A stretch of 64,000 bases of DNA from Flavobacterium resistens (GCF_900182645.1 NZ_FXTA01000002.1:744001-808000); one strand, 5' to 3'; positions 27,865 to 36,388 are shown, counted from the stretch's first letter. Numbers and translations are program-made. Notes: a model not told the origin generated them from the sequence alone.

Positions 27865-27915
27865 TTAGCAATGTATAAATGGCGATTTCTCTGGCTTTAT
27901 ACATTTAGATGCTAA
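27865..27915 (-). promoter_or_regulatory. Structured leader of rpsB, possible S2 autoregulatory element
   Basis: ATGTATAAA (27871-27879) pairs with TTTATACAT (27896-27904). Beyond a 5-nt bulge (27905-27909), TTAGCA (27865-27870) pairs with TGCTAA (27910-27915). The 15-bp interrupted stem lies in the rpsB leader, some 27 nt before the ATG, where ribosomal-protein leaders usually lie. Confidence 0.55.
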
Positions 27916-27981
27916 ACTATTTCCTACCTCGATAGGAGAGCAACAATAACTGTGTTTTTTAATTTCAATAAATAATTGATA

Positions 27982-28003
27982 GTCTTGTACCAATGTACAA
28001 GAC
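27982..28003 (-). terminator. Hairpin behind rpsI
   Basis: GTCTTGTAC (27982-27990) pairs perfectly with GTACAAGAC (27995-28003), loop CAAT. No T-run follows, so it may be a 3' end-protecting hairpin or a weak terminator between rpsI and rpsB. Confidence 0.45.
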
Positions 28004-28011
28004 AGGTAATA

Positions 28012-28398
28012 TTAACGTTTAGAGAACTGGAATCTCTTACGAGCTTTCTTCTGACCGAATTTCTTACGTTCAACCATTCTTGGGTCTCTTGTTAATAAAC
28101 CTTCTGGTTTAAGGATTCCTCTGTTTTCAGCGTTAACTTCACACATTACGCGTGCTAACGCCATTCTTACAGCTTCTGCCTGACCAGTTGTACCACCTCC
28201 GTAAACGTTTACTTTTACATCAAAGTTACCAGCATTTTCTGTCATAGATAATGGTTGTAAAACTTTGTATTGTAAAGTTGCAGTTGGAAAGTAAGTTGCG
28301 AATTCTTTTTTGTTTACAGTGATGTTTCCAGTTCCCTCAGAAACGTATACACGTGCAACAGCGGTTTTTCTTCTACCGATTTTGTGAATAACTCCCAT
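28012..28398 (-). CDS. rpsI: 30S ribosomal protein S9
   Basis: The 128-residue protein has the S9 pattern: IHKIGRRKTAVARVYV, GGGTTGQAEAVRMALARVM, and the basic tail DPRMVERKKFGQKKARKRFQFSKR seen as RKKFGQKKARKRFQFSKR that reaches the P site. The start codon overlaps the rplM stop by one base (28398), the standard L13-S9 coupling. Confidence 0.98.
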   Translation of the reverse strand: MGVIHKIGRRKTAVARVYVSEGTGNITVNKKEFATYFPTATLQYKVLQPLSMTENAGNFDVKVNVYGGGTTGQAEAVRMALARVMCEVNAENRGILKPEGLLTRDPRMVERKKFGQKKARKRFQFSKR

Positions 28399-28853
28399 TA
28401 CTTAAGATCATTTAGGTTAACAGTTCTAGGTTTTTGAGCTCCGTGAGTATGCTCAGCACCTACAACAACATTTAGATTTCTGAAAAGTTCTGCTCCTAAT
28501 TTGTTTTTAGGTAACATACCTTTTACCGCTTTTTCTACTAATAATGCAGGGTTTTTAGATTGCAATACTTTAGCAGTTAAAGTTCTTTGTCCTCCTGGGT
28601 AACCTGTATGACGCATGTAAATTTTGTCATTCATTTTTGTACCTGTAAGGTTAATTTTCTCTGAGTTGATAACAATTACGTTATCTCCACAGTCAACGTG
28701 CGGTGTGTAACTTGGCTTGTACTTACCTCTTAAAATCATTGCAACTTTAGAAGCAAGACGTCCTAAGTTATGACCTTCAGCGTCAACAACAATCCACTCT
28801 TTAGTTACAGTGGCTTTGCTAGCTGAAACTGTTTTGTAGCTTAATGCGTCCAT
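28398..28853 (-). CDS. rplM: 50S ribosomal protein L13
   Basis: The 151-residue L13 has WIVVDAEGHNLGRLASKVA, LRGKYKPSYTPHVDCGDNVIVINS (in part, PSYTPHVDCGD), YMRHTGYPGGQ and VKGMLPKNKLGAELFRNLNV motifs. It heads the rplM-rpsI operon behind a full promoter, and its transcript begins with a strong hairpin. Confidence 0.98.
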   Translation of the reverse strand: MDALSYKTVSASKATVTKEWIVVDAEGHNLGRLASKVAMILRGKYKPSYTPHVDCGDNVIVINSEKINLTGTKMNDKIYMRHTGYPGGQRTLTAKVLQSKNPALLVEKAVKGMLPKNKLGAELFRNLNVVVGAEHTHGAQKPRTVNLNDLK

Positions 28854-28876
28854 AATATTATTTTAATTAAACATTC

Positions 28877-28896
28877 CATCCCCAATAAAGGGGATG
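28877..28896 (-). promoter_or_regulatory. Hairpin at the 5' end of the rplM-rpsI transcript
   Basis: CATCCCC (28877-28883) and GGGGATG (28890-28896) pair perfectly around a 6-nt loop, immediately after the -7 element. It may be a leader target for L13 or a 5' protecting stem. Confidence 0.5.
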
Positions 28897-28927
28897 CAAA
28901 AGTACAATTAATTATTTTAAAACCAAA
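28897..28927 (-). promoter_or_regulatory. Promoter of rplM-rpsI
   Basis: Read on the minus strand: TTTG (28927-28924), a 19-bp spacer, and TACTTTTG (28904-28897). Both elements fit the Bacteroidota consensus. Confidence 0.75.
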
Positions 28928-28995
28928 TACCTGAAAAGAATATTTTATATCCTGAAAATCAGGCTCTCAGTTTTGTATTTAAATCATTAAAAAAA

Positions 28996-29025
28996 AACCA
29001 CCTTCACGATAACGCGAAGATGGTT
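28996..29025 (-). terminator. Terminator of the ferritin-like gene pair
   Basis: AACCACCTTC (28996-29005) pairs with GAAGATGGTT (29016-29025) with one wobble; the minus-strand product ends in a T-run. Confidence 0.82.
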
Positions 29026-29046
29026 CAATATTTTGTTTTTTTTGTG

Positions 29047-29859
29047 TTAAACAATAAATAAATTTGCAATGTCAACAACTTGTTGTGTATTCAGCGGTTC
29101 ATCATAAGCTTCTGATCCTGCGGCCGCTCCAAACAAACTGGCAGTATTGTAGCCGGCCTGCATAGTGACACCTTCACCATCATAAACTGCCTGAGTGGCT
29201 GCTGGCATTCCGGCACCTCTTTCTGCATTTGAAATCCAGCCTTTTAATCCGCGTAAGCGTCGAACTTCAGATGCATGTCGAGCTTCGACAGAATGAATTT
29301 GCAAGGCAGCTGTCAATAAATCGGGAGTTGAAATTAAATTCGCAGCTTGACCTTTGTAAGCTCTAACGCCTGTATCTTCAAAAGCTTGCGCCAATGCTAA
29401 AAAGGTCGGATAATCATGAAAAGGATCAAATGCGCCTCCAACGGTAAAATCAAAAGTAGGTTTTGCAACAAAGTTTGGACTCATTGTTCCGCCCAATCCT
29501 GCAATTAAGAATTTTACATGATCAGCTTCGTGATCTGCGATTTGCTGAAAAACTTTCAAATCGCGTCCGCCATTTTCAGAAGCGGGAATTACTCCAGAAT
29601 CTAATGCCATTGCATAAAATTCGTTTTCAAGATATTCTAAAGTAAGTGCAAATTGTAATGCTCCAATTGGTGTAGCAGGAGTTACTGTTATATCTTTTGC
29701 AAGTGCTTTGTTTGCCATTGCTGATAATCCGAATGGGATTGATGCCAATGCCAGATTTCTTCCCATATTTCCAAACTGATTAAAACTGTCTCTTCTAGAG
29801 CCGGTTCTTGCCATTAAACTATCATCAGTGAAGGTTTCTATAAATTTTAAAATATTCAT
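29047..29859 (-). CDS. Ferritin-like domain protein (secreted, Tat-like signal)
   Basis: The 270-residue protein has a helical ferritin-like domain with repeated metal-ligand patterns: LEYLENEFYAM, IADHEADHVKFL, AQAFEDTGVRAY and IHSVEARHASEVR (E-x-x-H pairs). This matches the Ferritin_2/desiccation-related group of exported four-helix proteins. The N-terminus contains SRRDSF (about residue 21) before a hydrophobic stretch to Ala, similar to a twin-arginine signal but placed unusually far in. It follows a paralogue. The metal and reaction are not known. Confidence 0.85.
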   Translation of the reverse strand: MNILKFIETFTDDSLMARTGSRRDSFNQFGNMGRNLALASIPFGLSAMANKALAKDITVTPATPIGALQFALTLEYLENEFYAMALDSGVIPASENGGRDLKVFQQIADHEADHVKFLIAGLGGTMSPNFVAKPTFDFTVGGAFDPFHDYPTFLALAQAFEDTGVRAYKGQAANLISTPDLLTAALQIHSVEARHASEVRRLRGLKGWISNAERGAGMPAATQAVYDGEGVTMQAGYNTASLFGAAAGSEAYDEPLNTQQVVDIANLFIV

Positions 29860-29885
29860 AATTTCTAAGTTTTAGCTAGTTAAGA

Positions 29886-30632
29886 TTAAGGTAAATAGTT
29901 GGCAGTAAATTTTGTAGTAATAAATCCTCCAGCAATTGGCAGAATTTTGGAAGGATCTTTTGCGACATCTAATCCTGTTGATGTATTTACAATATCGTCA
30001 CCCGCAAAATCTTTGGAATTAGGGTTGATCAAGCTTCTTATAGCTGAAGCATGTCTTGCTTCGACAGAAACAATTTTTCCAGCCAATAACAAGTAATCTG
30101 CGCTTTTAATTAATTTTCCAGCACCGTTGTACGCGGCAACTCCTGTATCTTCTAGTGCTTTTGCAGTTGCAAGAACTTCGTTACGACTGTTGAAATTCAT
30201 AGAGCCATAGTTAAATGCCAAGGAGGGAAGCAGTTGTGAGCTAGGATCTGGAAGTGCTCCAGTCAAAGCGGCTTTGAAAAAATCTCTGTGAATTACTTCG
30301 TGATGATATAAATCGGTTAAAACCTGACGTTCAATATCATTAAAAGTAGAGTTAAAATTTGAGGCGTTTACGACTTTCGTGTAAAAGTCGGCTTCTAATT
30401 GTTCAAGTGCATACGCGTACGTAAGTACACCAAAGTCTCCTGAACCTAAATCAAACACTCCGTTCTTTATGCCTGGCAGGGTATTATCCTGCATATTGTT
30501 ATCATCATCATTGTTGCTGCAGCCAGCCAGAACCAAACCTGCACTAACTAGCGTTAAGCCGCTGAGCTTTAGAAAGCTTCTTCTGCTATCTAGGGAAGGA
30601 TTAACTTCCTGAATTTTAACTTCGTTTTTCAT
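29886..30632 (-). CDS. Ferritin-like domain protein, Tat lipoprotein
   Basis: The ATG at 30632 is used (an in-frame TTG lies 6 bp earlier). The 248-residue product has a twin-arginine signal (SRRSFLKLSG, about residues 17-26) ending in a lipobox (VLAGC), so it is a folded, Tat-exported lipoprotein. The ferritin-like core carries ALEQLEADFY, YHHEVIHRDFFKA, AKALEDTGVAAY and IVSVEARHASAIR. It is a paralogue of the gene 26 bp downstream, and the two share one terminator, so they form an operon. Confidence 0.85.
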   Translation of the reverse strand: MKNEVKIQEVNPSLDSRRSFLKLSGLTLVSAGLVLAGCSNNDDDNNMQDNTLPGIKNGVFDLGSGDFGVLTYAYALEQLEADFYTKVVNASNFNSTFNDIERQVLTDLYHHEVIHRDFFKAALTGALPDPSSQLLPSLAFNYGSMNFNSRNEVLATAKALEDTGVAAYNGAGKLIKSADYLLLAGKIVSVEARHASAIRSLINPNSKDFAGDDIVNTSTGLDVAKDPSKILPIAGGFITTKFTANYLP

Positions 30633-30795
30633 AATCAAAGGTTTTTATTAAGGTTAATAAAGCGTATATTAGAGTATTAACGAGATTTAAGGAGATGCGG
30701 TTTTAAAAATCAGGGTTATCTTGCTTTTATTTTCAAAAGACCTTATATTTTTAATAAGTGGTAGGGCTTTTTTGTTTTATTTTAGGTAATTCTAC

Positions 30796-30803
30796 TATAT
30801 TTG
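30796..30803 (+). promoter_or_regulatory. Promoter -7 element of the LacI-type regulator gene
   Basis: TATATTTG lies 25 bp before the ATG. A TTTG at 30771-30774 is 21 bp away, slightly longer than normal. Confidence 0.55.
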
Positions 30804-30828
30804 TATTAATTACATAAAATTTTAATAG

Positions 30829-31857
30829 ATGAAAGCTAAAGCAACTCTTAAACAAATTGCGAAAGAACTAGGTGTTTCTGTGTCTACAGTGTCTAAAGCA
30901 TTGAACGATAGTCCGGAAATTAGTGAGCAGACGAAGGTGAAGATTAAGGAGTATGCCAAACTCAAAAATTATAAACCGAATGTTATTGGTCTGAATTTGA
31001 AGAACAGAAAAACCAAAACCATTGGTGTAATTATACCTAATATATTGAACTCTTTTTTTGCTAAAGTTTTTAGCGGGATCGAAAAAGTAGCCGACAAGAA
31101 AGGATATAATGTAATTACTTGTATTTCTAATGAATCTTTAGAAAAAGAAATTCATACGCTTGAAATGTTGAGCAACGGAACTATTGACGGTTTTATTCTT
31201 TCAGTTTCTGAGGAAGCGCAAAAACTTCAGGATTACAATCACTTTTCGGAAATTATTAATGACGGAACTCCAATTGTAATGTTCGACCGTATTGCTGATG
31301 AAGTTGATTGTGATAAAGTTGTGGTTGATGATTTTGACTCTGCTTTAAACTCAACACAGCATTTAATTAATTTAGGATGTAAAAATATTGCGTTGATTTC
31401 GTCAGTAGATAATTTAAGCGTTGGAAAATTAAGAGCCGATGGATATTTAAAAGCTTTAAAAGACAATAATATTCCGGTGAACGAAAAAATCATTCTTCGA
31501 ACTGATTCTGAAGATGATATGAAAGCTAAAATCGATGCTATTTTTGATAATAAAGTAGATGCAATTTTTGCTTTAGATGAAAATGATTCGGTTGCTGCTT
31601 TGAGAGTGAGTCTGAAAAAAGGATACAGAGTTCCGGAAGATATTTCAATTATTGGTTTTGCTGACGGAATTTTAGCTTCAAGACGTTTGTCTCCAAGTTT
31701 GACAACAGTAAGCCAACACGGAATCGAAATTGGCGAAGTTGCTGCAAAACGATTAATCAAAAGATTGGAAGAAACCGAAGAAGAAACTTCAGATTATGAA
31801 ACAATCGTTATCAAGACAGTTTTGAAAGAAAGAGAATCGACTAGAAAAGTAAAATAA
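30829..31857 (+). CDS. LacI family transcriptional regulator
   Basis: The 342-residue regulator has an N-terminal helix-turn-helix (TLKQIAKELGVSVSTVSKALN, residues about 4-24; hinge NLKNRKTKTIGVIIPN) and a periplasmic-binding-protein-like sensor domain to the C-terminus (FALDENDSVAALR, EDISIIGFADG). These proteins usually sense a sugar or nucleoside and control nearby uptake genes. No carbohydrate genes lie next to it; the divergent neighbours are the two ferritin-like genes, 196 bp away. Its target is unknown. Confidence 0.92.
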   Translation: MKAKATLKQIAKELGVSVSTVSKALNDSPEISEQTKVKIKEYAKLKNYKPNVIGLNLKNRKTKTIGVIIPNILNSFFAKVFSGIEKVADKKGYNVITCISNESLEKEIHTLEMLSNGTIDGFILSVSEEAQKLQDYNHFSEIINDGTPIVMFDRIADEVDCDKVVVDDFDSALNSTQHLINLGCKNIALISSVDNLSVGKLRADGYLKALKDNNIPVNEKIILRTDSEDDMKAKIDAIFDNKVDAIFALDENDSVAALRVSLKKGYRVPEDISIIGFADGILASRRLSPSLTTVSQHGIEIGEVAAKRLIKRLEETEEETSDYETIVIKTVLKERESTRKVK

Positions 31858-31860
31858 TTA

Positions 31861-31890
31861 AAAAACCACCAGCAACAACTGGTGGTTTTT
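31861..31890. terminator. Bidirectional terminator between the LacI-type gene and polA
   Basis: AAAAACCACCAG (31861-31872) pairs perfectly with CTGGTGGTTTTT (31879-31890). It can end both the regulator and the convergent polA transcript. Confidence 0.9.
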
Positions 31891-31928
31891 TTATGTTTCA
31901 AAGTTAATTCGAAAGCTCTAAAATTAGA

Positions 31929-34769
31929 TTAATGCGCTTCTAACCAATCTTTACCTAACCCAAGTTCAACTTCTAAAGGAACCGCCATTTTAAATGCGTT
32001 TTCCATTTCGTGTTTAATCATTGGCTGGATTTTTTCGAGTTCATCATTATGAACATCGAACACAAGCTCATCATGTACCTGAAGCAACATTTTAGATTTC
32101 CAGTTTTCGTCTTGTAATTTTTTATGAATATTAATCATCGCAATTTTGATTACATCGGCAGCGCTTCCCTGAATTGGAGCATTTACAGCATTTCGTTCGG
32201 CAGCACTTCTTACTACAGCATTTGCAGAGTTGATATCTTTTAAATAACGACGACGTCCTAAAATAGTTTGTACATATCCTTTTTCGCGTGCAAATTCTAT
32301 TTGCTCGTTAATGTAAGATCTTAATCTCGGATAGGTTTTATAATACGCTTCAATTAAAGCGGCGCTTTCACTTCTCGACAATGAAGTCTGACTGCTCAAT
32401 CCAAAAGCAGAAACACCATATATAATTCCGAAGTTTACTGTTTTGGCATTGCTTCTCTGTTCACGTGAAACTTCATCCAAAGCTACATTAAATACTTTTG
32501 CAGCTGTTGCTTTATGAATATCTTCTCCATCCTGGAAAGCTTTAATCATATTTTCTTCACCACTTAAAGCAGCAATAATTCGTAATTCAATTTGCGAGTA
32601 ATCGGCAGAGATTAAAGTGTGATTTTCATCGCGTGCAACAAAAGCTTTACGAATTTGGCGTCCTCTTTCGGTACGAATCGGAATATTCTGCAAGTTCGGA
32701 TTATTGGAACTCAAACGACCTGTTGCAGCAACTGTTTGCATATAATCGGTATGAACACGCAATGTTTTTTTGTCTACTTGTTCCGGCAAAGCCAAAATAT
32801 AAGTGCTTTGCAATTTCACCATTTGGCGCCAGTCCAGAATTTGTTTTACAATCGGGTTGTCATTGGCTAAATAAGTTAAAACTTCTTCTCCGGTTGCATA
32901 TTGTCCGGTCTTGGTTTTCTTTTGTTTGGCACCGCCAATTTTCATTTTGTCAAATAAAATATCCCCCAACTGTTTTGGAGAAGCTAAATTGAATTTCTCT
33001 CCGGCAGTTTCATAAATTTGTTGTTCCAAAGATTTGATTTCCACATCCATTTCAGATGACATTCCTTTTAAGAAATCAACATCCAAACGAATTCCTTCGG
33101 TTTCCATTGCAGCCAAAACGCTTACTAATGGAATTTCGATTTCATCAAATAACTTTTTAGTTTCGGTTTTGTCTAATTCGGTCGTAAAGATTTCTTTTAA
33201 TTGTAAAGTAATATCAGCATCTTCGGCAGCATATTCTTTAATGTCTTCTAAAGGAACATCGCGCATTGAAAGCTGATTTTTTCCTTTTTTTCCAATTAAG
33301 TCTTCAATTGATTTTGGAGAATATTTCAAATATGTTTCGGCCAAAATATCCATATTATGACGCATATCCGGATTGATCAAATAATGTGCAATCATGGTAT
33401 CAAAAAGTTTTCCTTTTACGGTAACACCATAATTAGCAAGGATTTTTAGATCATATTTTAAATTCTGTCCAATTTTTTCGATGTTTTCATTTTCGAAAAA
33501 TGGGACAAATTTGTCAACTAAAACTTGAGCTTCTTCCTGGCTTTCCGGAAACGGAACGTAATATGCTTTTCCTTTTTCAAAAGCAAAAGACATTCCGACT
33601 AATTCTGCATGCAAAGCATCAATTCCAGTTGTTTCGGTATCAAAGCAAACCGAAGTCTGATTTTGTAAATTCTGCAAAAGCAATTTTACACCCAAATCTC
33701 CTTGAATAATCTGGTAGGAGTGAGGTGTATCTAATAATGTATTGTAAAAAGAAGTTCTTGGAGTTTCGGCATTTTCATCTGCGGAAGCGCTTCCAAAAAG
33801 ATCAAATTGATCGTCATTTTTAGGTTGTGGTTTTTTGTACAATTTAGCATCAGAAACTTCTGGAGCTGCAGTTTGAGTTCCGTCTGTTTTGAATAAATTG
33901 TCAAACTGTTCTGCCATTCTTCTAAATTCTAATTCCTGAAAAATAGCATCCGTTTTTTCAATATCCGGACGTGTTAATTCGTAATCAGTTTCATCAAAAG
34001 TTACTGGACAATCTAATAATATAGTTGCCAATGTTTTAGAAAGAAGACCTTTTTCTTTATTGGCTTCAATGTTTTCTTTCATTTTGCCTTTTAGCTTGTC
34101 GGTATTTGCCAAAAGGTTTTCCATTGTACCAAATTCTTTCAAAAGTTTTTTGGCTGTAACTTCTCCAACTCCGGGAAGTCCAGGAATATTATCGGCAGCA
34201 TCGCCCATCATTCCAAGAAAATCAATTACTTGTTCTGGTCTGTCGATTTCAAATTTTGCCAAAACTTCGGGAACACCCCATATTTCGATTCCGTTACCCA
34301 TTCGGGCCGGTTTGTACATAAAGATATTTTCAGAAACTAACTGAGCAAAATCTTTATCAGGCGTTACCATAAAAACTTTGTAATTCTGTTTTTCTGCTTG
34401 TTTGGCAATAGTTCCAATCAAATCGTCGGCTTCAAAACCTTCAACTTCAATAATCGGAATGTGCATTGCTTTTAGTAATTCGCATATATAAGGTACCGCA
34501 ATTTTTATGGCTTCGGGCGTTACGTCGCGATTGGCTTTGTATTCTGGAAAGATTTCATTTCGTAGCTGACTTCCGCCTTTGTCAAAAGCAACGGCCAAGT
34601 GGTCTGGTTTTTCTCTTTTGATAACATCCAGAAGTGAGTTCATAAAACCCATAATTGCAGATGTATCCATTCCTTTTGAGTTGATTCTCGGGTTTTTTAT
34701 AAAAGCATAATAACCGCGGAAAATTAATGCATAAGCATCTAGAAGAAAAAGGCGTTTTTGAGTTGACAT
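31929..34769 (-). CDS. polA: DNA polymerase I
   Basis: The 946-residue enzyme has three domains: a 5'-3' exonuclease (about 1-295: FLLDAYALIFRGYYAF, VEGFEADDLIGT, GLPGVGEVTAKKLL), a 3'-5' proofreading domain (about 340-530, with catalytic FDTETTG, YDLKILA and AEDADITLQL, so proofreading looks intact) and the polymerase (SADYSQIELRIIAAL, RSNAKTVNFGIIYG, LLQVHDELVFDV). The intact exonuclease D-x-E contrasts with enzymes such as Taq that lost it. It is a single gene with its own terminator. Confidence 0.98.
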   Translation of the reverse strand: MSTQKRLFLLDAYALIFRGYYAFIKNPRINSKGMDTSAIMGFMNSLLDVIKREKPDHLAVAFDKGGSQLRNEIFPEYKANRDVTPEAIKIAVPYICELLKAMHIPIIEVEGFEADDLIGTIAKQAEKQNYKVFMVTPDKDFAQLVSENIFMYKPARMGNGIEIWGVPEVLAKFEIDRPEQVIDFLGMMGDAADNIPGLPGVGEVTAKKLLKEFGTMENLLANTDKLKGKMKENIEANKEKGLLSKTLATILLDCPVTFDETDYELTRPDIEKTDAIFQELEFRRMAEQFDNLFKTDGTQTAAPEVSDAKLYKKPQPKNDDQFDLFGSASADENAETPRTSFYNTLLDTPHSYQIIQGDLGVKLLLQNLQNQTSVCFDTETTGIDALHAELVGMSFAFEKGKAYYVPFPESQEEAQVLVDKFVPFFENENIEKIGQNLKYDLKILANYGVTVKGKLFDTMIAHYLINPDMRHNMDILAETYLKYSPKSIEDLIGKKGKNQLSMRDVPLEDIKEYAAEDADITLQLKEIFTTELDKTETKKLFDEIEIPLVSVLAAMETEGIRLDVDFLKGMSSEMDVEIKSLEQQIYETAGEKFNLASPKQLGDILFDKMKIGGAKQKKTKTGQYATGEEVLTYLANDNPIVKQILDWRQMVKLQSTYILALPEQVDKKTLRVHTDYMQTVAATGRLSSNNPNLQNIPIRTERGRQIRKAFVARDENHTLISADYSQIELRIIAALSGEENMIKAFQDGEDIHKATAAKVFNVALDEVSREQRSNAKTVNFGIIYGVSAFGLSSQTSLSRSESAALIEAYYKTYPRLRSYINEQIEFAREKGYVQTILGRRRYLKDINSANAVVRSAAERNAVNAPIQGSAADVIKIAMINIHKKLQDENWKSKMLLQVHDELVFDVHNDELEKIQPMIKHEMENAFKMAVPLEVELGLGKDWLEAH

Positions 34770-34842
34770 ATAAAAAATATTAGTCTGTAAAAATAAACAA
34801 TTGGGTTCTTAAAAATTATCGTAACAAGATTTTTTTTCCAAC

Positions 34843-34952
34843 ATATAAGTTATATAAGTTGATTTTAGTAGAGAGGCACTGCAATGGTTCTAAAATATTT
34901 ATTGCGAATATTATTTATGCTGAATGTTGAAATGAACTTATATGACTTATAT
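34843..34952. repeat. Inverted repeat of ATATAAGTT words, 18-bp arms
   Basis: Two tandem ATATAAGTT words (34843-34860) match the reverse complement of 34935-34952 at 17 of 18 positions, with 74 bp between. Confidence 0.75.
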
Positions 34953-35006
34953 GGTAAAAAGCGAGAAAGAGTTAATATCAAGTTAAAAATTTTTATTCAG
35001 GGATTT

Positions 35007-35041
35007 CTTCATTTTGGCTTCATTTTGCAGAGGTAATTTTG
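35007..35041 (+). promoter_or_regulatory. Tandem operator and promoter of the first small-protein unit
   Basis: CTTCATTTTG occurs twice with an 11-bp period (35007-35016 and 35018-35027). The TTTG of the first copy serves as the -33 element: 17 bp on, TAATTTTG (35034-35041) is the -7 element. Direct repeats every 11 bp are the typical binding layout of OmpR/PhoB-type regulators. Confidence 0.7.
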
Positions 35042-35084
35042 ATCTGTAAAATAAAAGGTAATTAATTTTTAAATCTTAGAAATC

Positions 35085-35282
35085 ATGAGAAATTTATTGA
35101 TGTTATTAGTAGCAGTTTTAGGAACAAGCGCAATGGTTCATGCGTTTCCTGCAAAAGATGGTAAAACAGTTCCAGTTAAAGAAGTTACCGCAACAAAACA
35201 CCCGAAACACAAATCTGATAAAAAAGCGAAATCAGAAAAAACTGAAGCTCCAAAAGCAGAGACAGCAAAAGTAAAAAAATAA
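35085..35282 (+). CDS. Small secreted Lys-rich protein (paralogue 1)
   Basis: The 65-residue product has a signal peptide (MRNLLMLLVAVLGTSAMVHA) and a mature part of about 45 residues full of Lys, Ala, Glu and His (KHPKHKSDKKAKSEKTEAPK), without cysteine or recognisable domain. It is strongly basic and probably unfolded alone. It is homologous to 35333-35521 and 37845-38030, and all three surround the two-component system. No function is known. Confidence 0.8.
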   Translation: MRNLLMLLVAVLGTSAMVHAFPAKDGKTVPVKEVTATKHPKHKSDKKAKSEKTEAPKAETAKVKK

Positions 35283-35332
35283 GAAAAAGAATTTAAGAGA
35301 ATAAAAAACATTAATTTAAAAAATTAGAAATC

Positions 35333-35521
35333 ATGAAAAATTTATTGATGGCCGCAGTATTGATTTTAGGAACAAGTGTAATGGTAAATGCTCAAACTGC
35401 ACCAACTCAGGCTGCACCGGCAAAAGAGGTAAAAGCAACTAAACACCATAATCACAAATCTGGTAAAAAAGAAAAATCAGAAAAAAGTGAAGCTCCAAAA
35501 GCAGAAGCTGCAAAAAAGTAA
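35333..35521 (+). CDS. Small secreted Lys-rich protein (paralogue 2)
   Basis: The 62-residue product has a signal peptide (MKNLLMAAVLILGTSVMVNA) and a mature Gln/Pro/Ala start (QTAPTQAAPAKEVKATKHHN) followed by KSGKKEKSEKSEAPK. It shares EVxATKHxxHKS and SEKxEAPKAE with paralogue 1, so it arose by tandem duplication. No operator lies in the 50-bp gap, so it is probably read from the promoter before paralogue 1. Confidence 0.8.
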   Translation: MKNLLMAAVLILGTSVMVNAQTAPTQAAPAKEVKATKHHNHKSGKKEKSEKSEAPKAEAAKK

Positions 35522-35604
35522 AATAAAGATTGTTTGAGTTTTGTTTTTTATCATGGTAAACAAAAACAAAACAGGAATAATGATTATGGAGAATGCGGTT
35601 GGAA

Positions 35605-35637
35605 AAGGCTGATGAAGAAATTTATCAGCTTTTTTTA
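35605..35637 (+). terminator. Terminator of the first small-protein unit
   Basis: AAGGCTGAT (35605-35613) pairs with ATCAGCTTT (35624-35632) with one G-T pair, followed by T residues. Confidence 0.7.
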
Positions 35638-35713
35638 TTCGTTAATTTTTTAATAATGCGTAACAAGATTTTTTAAAATTGCTTAAATTTAATTGCGCTT
35701 AATAGCTGTTTTT

Positions 35714-36388
35714 ATGAATATTTTAATTGTTGAAGATAACAGAGAGCTAGCAGTAGAAGTTTATGATTTTCTGTGCAATGCGGGTTATGTATGTAAAATT
35801 GCCCATAGTTGTAATGATGCTTTGGAAGAAGTCAGCAGTAATGATTATGATGCCATGCTGCTTGATCTTGGCTTGCCGGATGGAGACGGTTTTGAGGTTT
35901 TGAAAACCGTACGAAAAACGCAATCAAAAATGGCTGTAATTGTTCTCACAGCCCGCGGAGAATTAGATGACAGAATAAATGGTCTTCATTTAGGTGCCGA
36001 TGATTATTTGACAAAACCTTTTGCATTAACAGAACTAAGTGCCAGATTGTTTGCCGTAATTCGCAGAATTCATGGTTTTACATTAAATAATTTAAGCATT
36101 CACGGGTTTTTGCTTCAATTGCAGGATTATAAAGTCAGCTATAATGATATACCGCTTAGTCTGACTAAAAAGGAATTTGATATTTTTCAGTATTTGGTTT
36201 TGAATAAAAACAGAGTTATCACCCGACTTCAGTTAACGGAGCATATTTGGGGAGATATTCTTGAAGTTAATTCTGATTCCAATTTTATAGATGTTCATGT
36301 CCGAAATCTTCGAAAAAAATTAGACAAACATCGATCTATAGATTGGTTTGAAACCGTTCGAAATGTAGGTTATCGCATAAACGAATAA
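35714..36388 (+). CDS. OmpR-family response regulator
   Basis: The start is set at ATG 35714 (a TTG at 35693 is also in frame), giving 224 residues. The receiver domain (1-118) has the phospho-acceptor Asp51 (MLLDLGLPDGDGF), acidic pair ED at residues 7-8, the switch Thr in VLTARG and Lys101 (YLTKPFALTEL). The C-terminal winged helix (about 125-224) carries SLTKKEFDIFQYLV and NFIDVHVRNLRKKLDK. It is followed by its kinase after 10 bp. The tandem 11-bp repeats on both sides are the likely binding sites. Confidence 0.95.
   Translation: MNILIVEDNRELAVEVYDFLCNAGYVCKIAHSCNDALEEVSSNDYDAMLLDLGLPDGDGFEVLKTVRKTQSKMAVIVLTARGELDDRINGLHLGADDYLTKPFALTELSARLFAVIRRIHGFTLNNLSIHGFLLQLQDYKVSYNDIPLSLTKKEFDIFQYLVLNKNRVITRLQLTEHIWGDILEVNSDSNFIDVHVRNLRKKLDKHRSIDWFETVRNVGYRINE

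Larger units (their letters stand above)
34770..35084. other. 315-bp intergenic region upstream of polA and of the small-protein genes
   Basis: No gene is seen. It contains a 16-nt sequence CGTAACAAGATTTTTT (34820-34835) that is repeated exactly at 35659-35674, a large inverted repeat (34843-34860 with 34935-34952), and the operator and promoter of the first small-protein gene (35007-35041). Confidence 0.7.

Noticed and set aside
27982..28003. A factor-independent terminator for rpsI
   Set aside because: The stem is perfect but lacks a T-run on the transcribed strand, so it is listed only with low confidence as a hairpin.
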